Origin: Clostridium brassicae
Lineage (GTDB): Bacteria > Bacillota > Clostridia > Clostridiales > Clostridiaceae
Length of the DNA stretch: 64,000 nucleotides
Assembly (NCBI RefSeq): GCF_026738875.1
Contig: NZ_JAPQFJ010000004.1
Span: 170,208 to 234,207 of the forward strand
Direction: 5' to 3'
Positions 1 through 8,604 of the stretch are shown in pieces (position 1 is the first letter of the stretch; the number at the start of each line of letters is the position of its first letter). A model generated the notes under the pieces. The model was not told where the DNA came from and searched no databases. It saw only the letters and a program-made list of their open reading frames with translations. Position numbers and translations under genes: made by a program.

Positions 1-413
1 TCTGCAATAACAGCATCAGCTCCGTTTTTCTCCATTCTTCTTGCTAGAGCCACAGATGCTACTACAGGAATTACACTTATTCCATGAGATTTCCACATAT
101 CCATATACTTTCCTGGGCTACCTGCTCCAGTAGTTACTACCTTTACTCCTTCTTCACATACAAGTTTAGCAATTTCTTCAGCATTTTCACTTAATAACAT
201 TATATTTACTCCAAAAGGCTTATCTGTGAGTTTTTTAGCCTTTCTAATTTCTTCTCTCACATACTCTACAGGAGCATTTCCTCCTGCAATAATTCCAAGT
301 CCTCCTGCATTTGATACAGCAGCTGCTAATGAGCTGTCAGCTATCCAAGCCATTGCCCCTTGAATTATTGGATATTTTATTCCTAATTTTTTAAATAAAT
401 CATAATTAGCCAT
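1..413 (-). CDS. fabK: Enoyl-ACP reductase FabK, N-terminal part (runs off the window)
   Basis: Only the first ~137 codons are present; the gene continues past the left edge. The protein opens MANYDLFKKLGIKYPIIQGAM and then shows the glycine-rich AGGLGII segment and a VVTTGAGSPG stretch, the pattern of FMN-dependent 2-nitropropane dioxygenase-like enoyl-ACP reductases. FabK reduces the enoyl-ACP double bond in the last step of each type II fatty-acid elongation cycle in the cytoplasm. The ATG has a GGAGAG ribosome site about 6 nt upstream. It lies 76 bp downstream of acpP in the same orientation, as in fabT-fabH-acpP-fabK operons of Firmicutes. A nitronate monooxygenase is the alternative, made unlikely by the neighbours. 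Confidence 0.88.
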   Translation of the reverse strand, partial: MANYDLFKKLGIKYPIIQGAMAWIADSSLAAAVSNAGGLGIIAGGNAPVEYVREEIRKAKKLTDKPFGVNIMLLSENAEEIAKLVCEEGVKVVTTGAGSPGKYMDMWKSHGISVIPVVASVALARRMEKNGADAVIA

Positions 414-489
414 GTTATTCTCTCCTATAATTCCTATAAAATAAGACTGCTGACATGTAAGCAGTCCATCATTAATCTTTTTTACAAAA

Positions 490-720
490 TTATTTAGATT
501 TTGAGTTAATATAAGCTACCAAATCTTCAATTTTTTTCATGTCTTCAAGGTCTTCAGTTGGAATTTCCATACCAAACTCTTCTTCAAGTTCCATTACTAT
601 TTCAAAAATATCTAATGAATCTATTCCTAAGTCATCAGAGAAATTTGAACCCAATAAAATCTCACTTTCATTCATAGATAAATGCTCAGCAACAACTTTT
701 CTAACTCTTTCAAATGTCAT
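490..720 (-). CDS. acpP: Acyl carrier protein
   Basis: This 76-residue acidic protein is the usual length for ACP. It contains the phosphopantetheine attachment motif GIDSLD, with Ser35 as the modified residue, followed by the conserved acidic helix (EIVMELEEEFG). Holo-ACP carries the growing acyl chain in type II fatty-acid synthesis. The ATG has an AGGAGG ribosome site about 7 nt upstream. It sits between fabH and fabK, on the same strand, in a single fatty-acid operon. A second, polyketide-type carrier protein would be the only alternative and nothing nearby suggests one. Confidence 0.96.
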   Translation of the reverse strand: MTFERVRKVVAEHLSMNESEILLGSNFSDDLGIDSLDIFEIVMELEEEFGMEIPTEDLEDMKKIEDLVAYINSKSK

Positions 721-764
721 AATAAAATCCTCCTAAACTTGTAATCATTTATTTTAATTTATAA

Positions 765-1742
765 TTAGATACTCCACTCAATAAGCTCTGCACCAAAGGT
801 AAGTCCTCCTCCAAAGCCTACAAGAATAATCTTATCTCCTTTATTAAGAAGTCCTTTTTGAACCATTTCATCTAAAGCTATAGCTATAGTAGCTCCAGAA
901 GTATTACCATAACGATCTAAATTCAAGTAAAATCTATCTTCATCTATTTTTAATCTTTTAGCTGCAGCTTCTATAATTCGTGTATTAGCTTGGTGAGGAA
1001 CTATATACTTTATATCCTGTAAACTATATCCAGAGTCCTCTAATACCTTATCTATACATTCTTTTATTATCTTTACAGCAAACTTAAAAATTTCTCTTCC
1101 ATTCATAGTTACTATGTTTTTATTTTCTATCTTTGTTTCAGTAAACAAATTATTTAATGGCACTGCAGGACACTCTAAAAACTCTCCACCTCTACCATCT
1201 GCACCTGTATAAATTGATATAATACCTTTTTCACTACTTCTTTGAAGAACAGCAGCTCCTGCTCCATCTCCAAACAATATACAGGTTCCTCTATCTTCCC
1301 AATTAATTATTTTGGACAACACTTCCGCTCCTATAACCAACGCTGTTTTTGATTGGCCTGTTTTAATAAATTGAGAAGCAATATTAATTGCGTATATAAA
1401 CCCTGTACAAGCTGCGGATATATCTAAACAAGTGGCATTAAATGCCCCAATCTCTTTTTGTACAATACAAGCTGTAGAAGGAATAAAATAATCTGGACTT
1501 CCTGTGGCCACTATAATTAAATCTATTTCTTCTGGGGTCATTTTTGAGTTCTTCAAAGCTAGTTTTGCCGCTTTAGTTGCAAGAACAGAAGTATTTTCTT
1601 CTTTAGAAATTCTTCTTTCTTTTATTCCTGTTCTTTCTACTATCCAACTATTATTTGTATCTACAAACTTTGATATATCATCATTTGTAACTATATTAGA
1701 TGGTGCATAACTCCCCGTTCCAATAATTTTAACCTCATACAT
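765..1742 (-). CDS. fabH: 3-oxoacyl-ACP synthase III (KAS III)
   Basis: FabH condenses acetyl-CoA (or a branched primer) with malonyl-ACP to start fatty-acid synthesis. The 325-residue length fits the family. The catalytic triad is visible as Cys112 (SAACTGF), His250 (VPHQAN) and Asn280 (YGNTSGA), and the C-terminus has the glycine-rich GFGGGLTFGA segment. The start ATG follows an AAGGT ribosome site. It lies 21 bp after the MarR-type regulator and 44 bp before acpP, so the three are very likely co-transcribed from the promoter near 2.3 kb. Confidence 0.97.
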   Translation of the reverse strand: MYEVKIIGTGSYAPSNIVTNDDISKFVDTNNSWIVERTGIKERRISKEENTSVLATKAAKLALKNSKMTPEEIDLIIVATGSPDYFIPSTACIVQKEIGAFNATCLDISAACTGFIYAINIASQFIKTGQSKTALVIGAEVLSKIINWEDRGTCILFGDGAGAAVLQRSSEKGIISIYTGADGRGGEFLECPAVPLNNLFTETKIENKNIVTMNGREIFKFAVKIIKECIDKVLEDSGYSLQDIKYIVPHQANTRIIEAAAKRLKIDEDRFYLNLDRYGNTSGATIAIALDEMVQKGLLNKGDKIILVGFGGGLTFGAELIEWSI

Positions 1743-1763
1743 ATTTATTTACCTTTTCCTTGT

Positions 1764-2228
1764 TTATTTTTTATTAGTTATGTGATATTTATCCTTAAAA
1801 AATTCATTAAGCTTTCCTAGTGCACAAACTAATAATTTTTCATCATCTTCTGTTAATCCCTTAATACTCTCATTAACCATATCCATGTGAAATTTTTCAT
1901 GTACTCTATAAGCAAGCTTTCCCCTACGTGTTAATGTAATCTTTACAACTCTTCTATCTTTATCATCTCTTTTTCTTTCTACATAACCCTTTTTAACTAA
2001 ATTATTTATAGATGCTGTAAGAGTTCCTACAGTAATTCCTAGGCCAGCGGCTACTTCTGACATAGTCCTAGGTTCATACATACCTATTTCTGCTATAGTA
2101 TGCATTTCTGTAACTGATAAATCATTTAATTTTCCTGATTTAAGAGCAGTTTGCTCAATCGTTAATATATCATTAAAAATATCCACTAATAGCTCATTTA
2201 CTACTGCTTTTATAGATTTATTCTCCAT
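1764..2228 (-). CDS. fabT: MarR-family transcriptional regulator, FabT-like
   Basis: The 154-residue protein has a MarR-type winged helix: recognition helix region MSEVAAGLGITVGTLTASINNLVKKGYV (about 77-104) followed by the wing KRDDKDRRVVKITLTRRG. In streptococci and related Firmicutes, a MarR protein at this position is FabT, the repressor of the fab operon that uses acyl-ACP as co-repressor. Here it is the first gene before fabH-acpP-fabK, and a TTTGAnTATCAAA-type palindrome sits at its own promoter, consistent with autoregulation. The fold is clear; the FabT identity is inferred from context. Confidence 0.85.
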   Translation of the reverse strand: MENKSIKAVVNELLVDIFNDILTIEQTALKSGKLNDLSVTEMHTIAEIGMYEPRTMSEVAAGLGITVGTLTASINNLVKKGYVERKRDDKDRRVVKITLTRRGKLAYRVHEKFHMDMVNESIKGLTEDDEKLLVCALGKLNEFFKDKYHITNKK

Positions 2229-2292
2229 ATCTATATATCACCATTTTCTTAATATTAAAAACCAATTTTTATGTTTTTCGATAGTCAAATAT

Positions 2293-2333
2293 TTTGATAG
2301 TCAAAGTATATATTAAAAATATTATACTGTCAA
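2293..2333 (-). promoter_or_regulatory. fab operon promoter with overlapping FabT-like operator
   Basis: Reading the minus strand, TTGACA (2328-2333) is followed after exactly 17 bp by TATACT (2305-2310). Immediately downstream, covering the expected start point, is the palindrome TTTGACTATCAAA (2293-2305), close to the published FabT box of streptococci. A second copy of its half (GATAGTCAAA on the plus strand) lies 16 bp further at 2280-2289. The promoter elements are direct reads; the regulator assignment is inferred. Confidence 0.75.
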
Positions 2334-2488
2334 CTTTTTAAGTTTAATTATTGATAATTATTGTATATAATAATTATTAAATAATACGTTAGATTCTTAT
2401 TTTTAACTTTAATTTAATATTTTTTATATAGAAGTTAAAATAATCCTTCATTATAATCTAGTTAGTAATTAGTTTTAAAAATTATGAT

Positions 2489-2517
2489 TTGAGGATATTA
2501 CTATATTTTGTTATAAT
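2489..2517 (+). promoter_or_regulatory. Candidate promoter of the dnaD-dnaI-like pair
   Basis: TTGAGG (2489-2494) and TATAAT (2512-2517) are separated by 17 bp and lie about 50 bp upstream of the dnaD-like start codon. The rest of the 2229-2565 gap is AT-rich and shows no other gene. Confidence 0.55.
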
Positions 2518-2565
2518 TAAATATTAGAGATACAATATATAGTGGTAAGGAAAGGTGAAGATTGC

Positions 2566-3555
2566 ATGACTACATTCATGTTTAAACATAAGGATTTAGA
2601 TTATACGCCAGTTAGCAATATATTTATAGATAAATATATGCCTAAAGCTGAAGGTACATATATAAAAGTATATCTTTTAGGCCTTAGGTACTGTATTGCT
2701 GGAGAGCTAGGAATAAATTCTGGAAGTATTTCATCTATGCTAAATTTAAGTGAAGAAGAAATTCTAATAGCATGGGAATATTGGAATAAAGAAGGTATAG
2801 TAAATATTACACAAATAGATTCTATGGGAAATTACTCTATAGAATTTTTAAACTTAATTAAATTATCTAATAAAGATATGTCTACAAACAACTCAAGTAT
2901 TACATATGAATTAGAAGACAGTTCTATAAAGGATATGATGCATGATATAGAAAAACTTCTTGGAAGACCCCTATCATCCAAAGAAATGTCTATGTACTTA
3001 AGTTGGCAAAAAGATTTCAATTATACACCTGAAATCATACTGCTTTTAATTCAATACAGCATATCTAAAGGTAAAACTGACTACAGGTATATAGAAAAAA
3101 TAGCTATTACTTGGCACGATGCAAAAATAAGAACTATTGATGATGCACAAAATTTCATTAAAAAGCATGAAGATAAGTGGCTAAACATAAAAAAAATACT
3201 AAAATACCTAGGGGTTCAAGGTAATGAGGTAATGAAACCTCAAGAACAAATTCTTGAAAAGTGGATTAATGTATACAGATTTCCTTTAGATATAATTTAT
3301 AAAGCTTGCGACATTTGCTTTGAGAGAATAAATAAAGCAGATTTTAAATATATAGATGCTATCTTAAACAATTGGTTTAAAGCAAATATAAAAACTTTAG
3401 AAGATATAGAGAAAAAGGATACATTAAGATCAGGTTACAAAAAAAATAACTATTACAATAATTCACGAAATGATTCTTTTAATAATTACGAACAGCGTTC
3501 TTATGACTACGATGAATTAGAAAAAAAATTATTAGGATGGGATAATAATGATTAA
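2566..3555 (+). CDS. dnaD: DnaD-domain replication protein
   Basis: I place the start at the ATG at 2566, which has AAAGGTGA 7 nt upstream; a GTG at 2542 would add eight residues without a ribosome site. The ~329-residue protein has an N-terminal winged-helix-like part (INSGSISSMLNLSEEEILIAWEYWNKEGIV) and two DnaD/DnaB2-type helical repeats in the C-terminal half, including YIEKIAITWHDAKIRTIDDA and YIDAILNNWFKANIKTLEDIE. This family remodels origin DNA and helps load the replicative helicase. It overlaps the next gene, a helicase-loader-like ATPase, by 8 nt, so the two probably act together. The tail (about 300-330) is Asn/Tyr-rich and probably disordered. Confidence 0.88.
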   Translation: MTTFMFKHKDLDYTPVSNIFIDKYMPKAEGTYIKVYLLGLRYCIAGELGINSGSISSMLNLSEEEILIAWEYWNKEGIVNITQIDSMGNYSIEFLNLIKLSNKDMSTNNSSITYELEDSSIKDMMHDIEKLLGRPLSSKEMSMYLSWQKDFNYTPEIILLLIQYSISKGKTDYRYIEKIAITWHDAKIRTIDDAQNFIKKHEDKWLNIKKILKYLGVQGNEVMKPQEQILEKWINVYRFPLDIIYKACDICFERINKADFKYIDAILNNWFKANIKTLEDIEKKDTLRSGYKKNNYYNNSRNDSFNNYEQRSYDYDELEKKLLGWDNND

Positions 3556-4534
3556 AGGCTACCAATCTGAAATATTAAAAATGTATGATGAAATTAGAAC
3601 TTATGAAGAAAATGCACTAAAAAAAAGAAAGGAAGACCTAAACAAAAAACTTCCTATAATATCAGAATTAGATAAAAAAATTAATAAGCTCTGCATTGAA
3701 TTATCTATAAGCACTTTTAAAGACATTGAAAATAGAGAAGATCACTTAAAAAAACTTAAACAACAAATCACAGATTTAAGAATTGAAAAATCTGAAACAT
3801 TAGTATCTAACGGTTATGACATTGAATATTTAAACCTCCATTATAGATGTAAAAAATGTAAAGACACAGGATTTATAGGTACTAGAAAATGCGATTGTTA
3901 CAAACAAAAACTTGTAAGCCTTTATTATAAGGATTCAGAGTTAAATTCAATGTTAAAGAATAATAACTTTAATAATTTTAAGTATAATTGTTATTCTTCA
4001 AATAGAACTCACGATGGTTTGAAAAGTCCAAGAAAGAACATTGAGGAAATAGTTAAAACTTCAATGTACTTTATTGAAACCTTTCCAGATACAAATGATA
4101 ATCTACTTTTTTATGGTAACTCTGGGACTGGCAAAACATTCTTAACTAATTGCATTGCAAAAGAGTTATTAGATAGAGGGTATTTGGTAATATATAAAAC
4201 AGCTGAAGAACTTATTAAAAATTTAAGAGAAATTCGTTTGAACAATAATGAAGAGTTAGAGGATTTAATTACTAATTGTGATCTTTTAATTATTGATGAT
4301 TTAGGTACAGAGCAAATAAATAATTTCTCTAAAACAGAATTATTCAATCTTTTAAATGCTAAACTACTAAAACGTAAAAATATGATTGTATCAACGAACT
4401 ATAATATAGAAGAGCTCTCTAAAACTTATTCTGAAAGAATCACATCGAGGCTCTTTGGAAATTTTACTTTATGTAAATTCTACGGCGAAGACATTAGAGT
4501 TAAAGTAAATCTGCATAGAATGAAAAGCCTTTAA
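3548..4534 (+). CDS. DnaC/DnaI-like helicase-loader ATPase
   Basis: This 328-residue protein begins with a coiled-coil-like charged region (1-90), then a cysteine cluster (Cys101, 104, 115, 117) typical of DnaI-type N-terminal zinc modules. The AAA+ core has Walker A GNSGTGKT at 190-197, Walker B LLIIDDLG at about 247-253, and a C-terminal sensor/arginine-finger region (SERITSRLFGN). The family loads the hexameric replicative helicase. It overlaps the DnaD-like gene by 8 nt; dnaB is 28 kb away at 32.6 kb. It is full length and unlike IstB, which lacks the zinc cluster. Confidence 0.88.
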   Translation: MIKGYQSEILKMYDEIRTYEENALKKRKEDLNKKLPIISELDKKINKLCIELSISTFKDIENREDHLKKLKQQITDLRIEKSETLVSNGYDIEYLNLHYRCKKCKDTGFIGTRKCDCYKQKLVSLYYKDSELNSMLKNNNFNNFKYNCYSSNRTHDGLKSPRKNIEEIVKTSMYFIETFPDTNDNLLFYGNSGTGKTFLTNCIAKELLDRGYLVIYKTAEELIKNLREIRLNNNEELEDLITNCDLLIIDDLGTEQINNFSKTELFNLLNAKLLKRKNMIVSTNYNIEELSKTYSERITSRLFGNFTLCKFYGEDIRVKVNLHRMKSL

Positions 4535-4579
4535 TATTTTCTTTTATATTTACATCTAGCAATATAAAATCGTCTTTGC

Positions 4580-4626
4580 AAAATAGGTTATTCAAAAGAT
4601 TCACTTTTGAATAACCTATTTTTTTA
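4580..4626 (+). terminator. Intrinsic terminator of the dnaD-dnaI-like operon
   Basis: A near-perfect 18-bp inverted repeat (AATAGGTTATTCAAAAG and its complement, 4581-4598 with 4604-4621) is followed by a run of T. It lies 46 bp after the stop codon. Confidence 0.88.
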
Positions 4627-4671
4627 ATTAAATACATTATATTAAAAGCTAATTATAGTAATTTTTATATA

Positions 4672-4703
4672 AATAAAAAAACCTTAAGCTTTTGCTTAAG
4701 GTT
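4672..4703 (-). terminator. Terminator of the tRNA cluster
   Basis: On the minus strand the last tRNA-Thr is followed by AACCTTAAGC-AAAA-GCTTAAGGTT and then a T-rich tract. The hairpin ends within 5 nt of the tRNA 3' CCA. Confidence 0.88.
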
Positions 4704-4704
4704 T

Positions 4705-4780
<76 letters not shown>

Positions 4781-4783
4781 GTG

Positions 4784-4860
4784 TGGCGACCTAGAAGGGA
4801 CTCGAACCCTCGACCCCCGGCGTGACAGGCCGGTACTCTAACCAACTGAGCCACTAGGCC
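4784..4860 (-). tRNA. tRNA-Asp(GUC), copy 2
   Basis: A 77-nt cloverleaf with acceptor GGCCTAG, anticodon loop CTGTCAC (GUC), T-loop GTTCGAGTCC and an encoded CCA. It is separated from the following tRNA-Thr by 3 nt. Confidence 0.96.
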
Positions 4861-4866
4861 AAATTG

Positions 4867-4942
4867 TGGTGGGCACAACAGGGCTCGAACCTGTGACCCC
4901 CTGCTTGTAAGGCAGATGCTCTCCCAGCTGAGCTATGCGCCC
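4867..4942 (-). tRNA. tRNA-Val(UAC), copy 2
   Basis: A 76-nt cloverleaf with acceptor GGGCGCA, anticodon loop CTTACAA (UAC), T-arm GGTTCGAGCC and an encoded CCA. Confidence 0.96.
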
Positions 4943-4948
4943 ACAAAA

Positions 4949-5023
4949 TGGTGACTCCTAGGGGAATCGAACCCCTGTTACCACCGTGAAAGGGTGGTGT
5001 CTTGACCGCTTGACCAAGGAGCC
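4949..5023 (-). tRNA. tRNA-Glu(UUC), copy 2
   Basis: A 75-nt cloverleaf with acceptor GGCTCCT, anticodon loop CTTTCAC (UUC), T-arm GGTTCGATTCC and an encoded CCA. It begins the promoter-distal four-tRNA unit. Confidence 0.96.
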
Positions 5024-5046
5024 AAATAATATATTAATTTTAAAAT

Positions 5047-5122
<76 letters not shown>

Positions 5123-5125
5123 ATT

Positions 5126-5202
5126 TGGCGACCTAGAAGGGACTCGAACCCTCGACCCCCGGCGTGACAGGCCGGTACTCTAACCAACTGAGCCACTAGG
5201 CC
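5126..5202 (-). tRNA. tRNA-Asp(GUC), copy 1
   Basis: Identical to the tRNA-Asp at 4784-4860. The 3-nt spacer to tRNA-Thr differs between the copies (ATT here, GTG in the other, plus strand). Confidence 0.96.
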
Positions 5203-5208
5203 AAATTG

Positions 5209-5284
5209 TGGTGGGCACAACAGGGCTCGAACCTGTGACCCCCTGCTTGTAAGGCAGATGCTCTCCCAGCTGAGCTATGCGCCC
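5209..5284 (-). tRNA. tRNA-Val(UAC), copy 1
   Basis: Identical to the tRNA-Val at 4867-4942, with the same 6-nt spacers on both sides. Confidence 0.96.
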
Positions 5285-5290
5285 ACAAAA

Positions 5291-5365
5291 TGGTGACTCC
5301 TAGGGGAATCGAACCCCTGTTACCACCGTGAAAGGGTGGTGTCTTGACCGCTTGACCAAGGAGCC
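5291..5365 (-). tRNA. tRNA-Glu(UUC), copy 1 (first gene of the cluster)
   Basis: Identical to the tRNA-Glu at 4949-5023. It is the first tRNA after the promoter at about 5.45 kb. Confidence 0.96.
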
Positions 5366-5426
5366 TTAATTAGCTTTCGTTTTAGGTTTCAAACTCATTT
5401 GTGGAGTTCGTCACCCGACGAAGATT

Positions 5427-5455
5427 ATAATACCTTAAATTTGATCAAGTGTCAA
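5427..5455 (-). promoter_or_regulatory. Promoter of the tRNA cluster
   Basis: Minus-strand TTGACA (5450-5455), 17-bp spacer, TATTAT (5427-5432), about 60 bp upstream of the first tRNA-Glu. A perfect -35 fits a strongly expressed stable-RNA operon. Confidence 0.7.
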
Positions 5456-5525
5456 CATCTTTTCTATATTTTTTTATTTTTTTTTATGTTTTTTTATATT
5501 TTCCTTATATTTTTGCTTATTTTTG

Positions 5526-6338
5526 CTATTTATAATCAAAATTATGTCCTATTTGTTTCATTATTATTAAAGCTGTATCTTCAATAGCTCTTTTTGTTAC
5601 ATCTATAGTTTTACATCTTAGCCTTCTCATTAACTTTTCAGCAAAATCTATTTCTTGAAAAACTCTTTCAACATTAGCATATTCAATTTCCTTATAAGCA
5701 GTTCTTATTTTACTTATCCTATGTTTTCTAATTTCCATAAGCTGTATAGGGTCTATCGTAAGTCCAACTATCTTCTTTCTATCTATTTCAAATAAATCTT
5801 CTGGTATAGGTATCTCTGGCAATAATGGAATATTTAAAGCTTTTATACCTTTATTAGCTAAATACATGCATAAAGGAGTTTTTGAAGTTCGTGAAAGTCC
5901 TATTAATACAACATCTGCATGTTTTATTCCACTAACATTTTTACTATCATCATACTGAATTGCAAATTCCATAGCTTCTATCTTCTTAAAATACTTCTCA
6001 TCCATTTCCCATACTGCTCCTGGAGCATATTGAGGTTGTATACCTATCAATCTTGATATAGTACTTATGCAAGGTCCTAAAATATTTACTATATTGATTC
6101 CTCTTTCTATACACCTTTCTACTAAAAACTCCCTTACTTCTACTAAAACCACTGTAGAAATAACAGTAGCATTCTTAGGCTCTTTTATACTATTTATAAA
6201 TTCATTAACATCTTCTGGACTTTTTACATAAGGTATTCTTTTTACTTGTATGTCTGCTCTAAATTGATTAGCTGAAGCCCTCGCAACTAACTCTGCAGTT
6301 TCTCCTATTGAATCTGATACTGCATACACTGTTAACAT
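5526..6338 (-). CDS. Pyruvate, phosphate/water dikinase regulatory protein (DUF299 family)
   Basis: This 270-residue protein matches the DUF299 kinase/pyrophosphorylase family, which reversibly phosphorylates a threonine of PPDK or PEP synthase using ADP. It opens with VYAVSDSIGETAEL, characteristic of the family, and carries the P-loop-like GLSRTSKTPL at about 147-156, the nucleotide-binding motif. The start ATG has an AAAGGAG ribosome site. No dikinase gene is present in this window, so the target is elsewhere on the chromosome. It is transcribed toward the tRNA cluster but separated from it by the tRNA promoter. Orthologues are called PpsR or YqfL. Confidence 0.9.
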   Translation of the reverse strand: MLTVYAVSDSIGETAELVARASANQFRADIQVKRIPYVKSPEDVNEFINSIKEPKNATVISTVVLVEVREFLVERCIERGINIVNILGPCISTISRLIGIQPQYAPGAVWEMDEKYFKKIEAMEFAIQYDDSKNVSGIKHADVVLIGLSRTSKTPLCMYLANKGIKALNIPLLPEIPIPEDLFEIDRKKIVGLTIDPIQLMEIRKHRISKIRTAYKEIEYANVERVFQEIDFAEKLMRRLRCKTIDVTKRAIEDTALIIMKQIGHNFDYK

Positions 6339-6755
6339 AAAAATTCTCCTTTCTTATGGTTTAGACGAAATATACCTTGCTTTATTATATCTATGGGTTA
6401 AAGTTATGTAATCTATAAGCCAACAAAAATATCCTCTCAACTGCATAATATACCTATTTTAAATATATTTCAATAGTCAACTTTTTATAATTTATTATTG
6501 AATTTGAAGTATTATATCTTATTTTTAAACCTACAATTCCATTCACATTAATCAACTCACAATCTAAAAGGATTATTTTATATTGATATATAGTCGTCTA
6601 TATTATAATTATATAAAAAACTCTGTTATAATATGTGATACAATAATATATAATTCAACTTTCTCAGTACAAAAATTTCAAATAAGCTTTATTTGACATC
6701 TTATAAATTACTAGGAAAGTTAAATATACAATAGTTTGAACAAGGAGCGATAAAT
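6339..6755. other. Divergent intergenic region
   Basis: 417 AT-rich bases between divergent genes. I see a TATAAT at 6627-6632 on the plus strand that could serve the flavoprotein gene, but no convincing -35. No ORF or RNA structure is recognisable. Confidence 0.4.
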
Positions 6756-8000
6756 TTGAAACATGAACTTATAATAATAGGTGCAGGCGCTTCAGGTATT
6801 ACTGCTGCAATAACTGCTAAAAATTTTGGAATAGATGTAGCTTTAATAGATTCTAATAATAGAATAGGCAAAAAAATATTAGCCACTGGTAATGGGAGAT
6901 GTAACATCTCTAATGAAAATATCTCATTAGATAGATATCATAGTGAGGACATAGACTTTTTTAGACCAGTACTAAGTTCTTTCTCTATAAATGATACATT
7001 AACCTTTTTCAATGAACTTGGTTTACCATTGATAACTTTAGATGAAGGTAAAATATATCCTATGTCTTTGCAAGCCTCCTCTGTACTAGATATTTTAAGA
7101 GAAACTTTAGATGAAAAAGAAATTCCAGTTTATATTGAAACTAAAGTTTCAAGTATTAAACATGAAAATAATTATTTTAAAATTATAACAAATACTAGTG
7201 ACGTATTTGACTGTGAGAAGCTTTTAATTTGTTGTGGCGGCAAATCTGCTGCTAATACCGGCTCAGATGGCTCTGGATTTACCTTAGCTAAAAAATTAGG
7301 TCATAGCATTGTAAATCCAATTCCTGCTCTTGTACAGCTAAAATTAGGGTATAAAAAGATAAAAGCATTGTCTGGTGTTAAATTTGACGGTAAGGCCGAA
7401 ATCTTAGTGGATGGAAAATCTATTAAAGAAGACTTTGGAGAAATACTTTTTACAGACTATGGTATATCCGGTCCGCCTATATTGCAGTTAAGCAGAACAG
7501 CTTCTTATGCCTTATCAAAAGGGAAAAATACAACTATTAAAATAGATATGATGAATAATTTTTCTTCAAAAGAGCTACAAGACTTTTTAGAAAATCATTG
7601 GGGAATATTTGGTTATCGAAGTATCCATGATTCTTTTATAGGTATTATAAACAAAAAAATAATACCTGTACTTTTAAAAGAAAGTGGTATAGATAATATA
7701 CATAAACCTTGTTGGGAATTAACTTGGAATGAAAAACTAAATATTTTTAAATTACTAAAAGAGTGGGAATTTCAAATTACAGGCACTAACGGTTTTAATA
7801 ATTCTCAAGTAACTGCTGGAGGAGTAAACACCAAAGAAATAAATCCTCTTACTTTAGAATCTAAGATTTTGAAAAATCTTTATTTTGCTGGGGAAATAAT
7901 TGACGTAGATGGTGACTGTGGCGGATTTAATCTTCAATGGGCATGGGCTTCTGGTTTTATAGCTGCAAAAACTATAGCTTCAAAAAATAAAAATAGATAA
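6756..8000 (+). CDS. NAD(P)/FAD-dependent oxidoreductase, HI0933/BaiN-like flavoprotein
   Basis: The 414-residue protein starts with a Rossmann FAD-binding motif (IIIGAGASGITAAI) and has the family signature GKKILATGNGRCNISN near residue 45, a central NAD-binding CGGKSAANTGSDGSG, and the C-terminal AGEIIDVDGDCGGFNLQWAWASG that binds FAD. These features define the HI0933 flavoprotein family, which includes the bile-acid reductase BaiN; the physiological substrate here is unknown. The start is TTG, with AAGGAG 8 nt upstream; no ATG is in frame nearby. It is a single gene on the plus strand between minus-strand neighbours. Confidence 0.85.
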   Translation: MKHELIIIGAGASGITAAITAKNFGIDVALIDSNNRIGKKILATGNGRCNISNENISLDRYHSEDIDFFRPVLSSFSINDTLTFFNELGLPLITLDEGKIYPMSLQASSVLDILRETLDEKEIPVYIETKVSSIKHENNYFKIITNTSDVFDCEKLLICCGGKSAANTGSDGSGFTLAKKLGHSIVNPIPALVQLKLGYKKIKALSGVKFDGKAEILVDGKSIKEDFGEILFTDYGISGPPILQLSRTASYALSKGKNTTIKIDMMNNFSSKELQDFLENHWGIFGYRSIHDSFIGIINKKIIPVLLKESGIDNIHKPCWELTWNEKLNIFKLLKEWEFQITGTNGFNNSQVTAGGVNTKEINPLTLESKILKNLYFAGEIIDVDGDCGGFNLQWAWASGFIAAKTIASKNKNR

Positions 8001-8304
8001 TAGTGCTCTTTTAAAGCATTATTATCTATTATTCTATTGTAGCAAGTTAAACTTACAATAGAATATAAATCCCAACCTTTTTTATCAGTACTTTAGTGCA
8101 TTAGTATAAAAATTTTTGTCTAAATATAATCTATTGTCCATCAATAAAGTTCATAACATATACTTCTTAAGTTCAAACTTATGTCTTTTTCTATGAAAAC
8201 TTATATATCAATAGTTAATTTTTTAAAATTCTTCCTTTACTAATCAGAACCCTAATTATTAAAAACTTTCATACTACTAAACTAATATACTATAATATAT
8301 TAAA
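8001..8304. other. Intergenic region with a weak hairpin
   Basis: 304 bases without a gene. An 11-bp inverted repeat (ATTCTATTGTA, 8031-8041 with 8054-8064) follows the flavoprotein gene and may end its transcript, but it lacks an adjacent T-run. The rest is featureless AT-rich sequence. Confidence 0.4.
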
Positions 8305-8604
8305 TTAACTTAATACATATTCTATTTCTGTTTTAGGAATCCATCTTTCTAGGGTATATCCTATTCCAGTATCTACTACCCAATATTCCTTATCATCCTT
8401 TTCCTTTAATTTTTTTACCAATTCAACATCTATTTTGCCTAATACATGTTCATCATAGACTTGAACTATTCTTGCTTGTTTCTTTTCTTCTTCTTTTCTT
8501 AAAACATAACTTAAATACGCCTGTACATTGCAATTGAAATATTTTCCTGATTGCCTTTTACAGTAGTCATACATAGTCTCTGGTACTTCCAATGTTATTT
8601 TCAT
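8305..8604 (-). CDS. Hypothetical protein, 99 aa
   Basis: I do not recognise this protein. It is a soluble, charged 99-residue product beginning MKITLEVPETMYDYCKRQ, with a basic/acidic helix (LRKEEEKKQARIV, about 35-47). The first ~35 residues, a short strand then a helix, look superficially like ribbon-helix-helix regulators, but no motif supports that. The ATG has a strong AAAGGGGG ribosome site, so expression is likely. It stands alone on the minus strand, 242 bp downstream of an acyl-ACP thioesterase gene, without an obvious partner. Confidence 0.6.
   Translation of the reverse strand: MKITLEVPETMYDYCKRQSGKYFNCNVQAYLSYVLRKEEEKKQARIVQVYDEHVLGKIDVELVKKLKEKDDKEYWVVDTGIGYTLERWIPKTEIEYVLS

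Noticed and set aside
5399..5587. A 62-codon plus-strand ORF rich in Phe and Tyr after the tRNA promoter
   Set aside because: It is read through a poly-T tract and the 3' end of the DUF299 gene, with no ribosome site.
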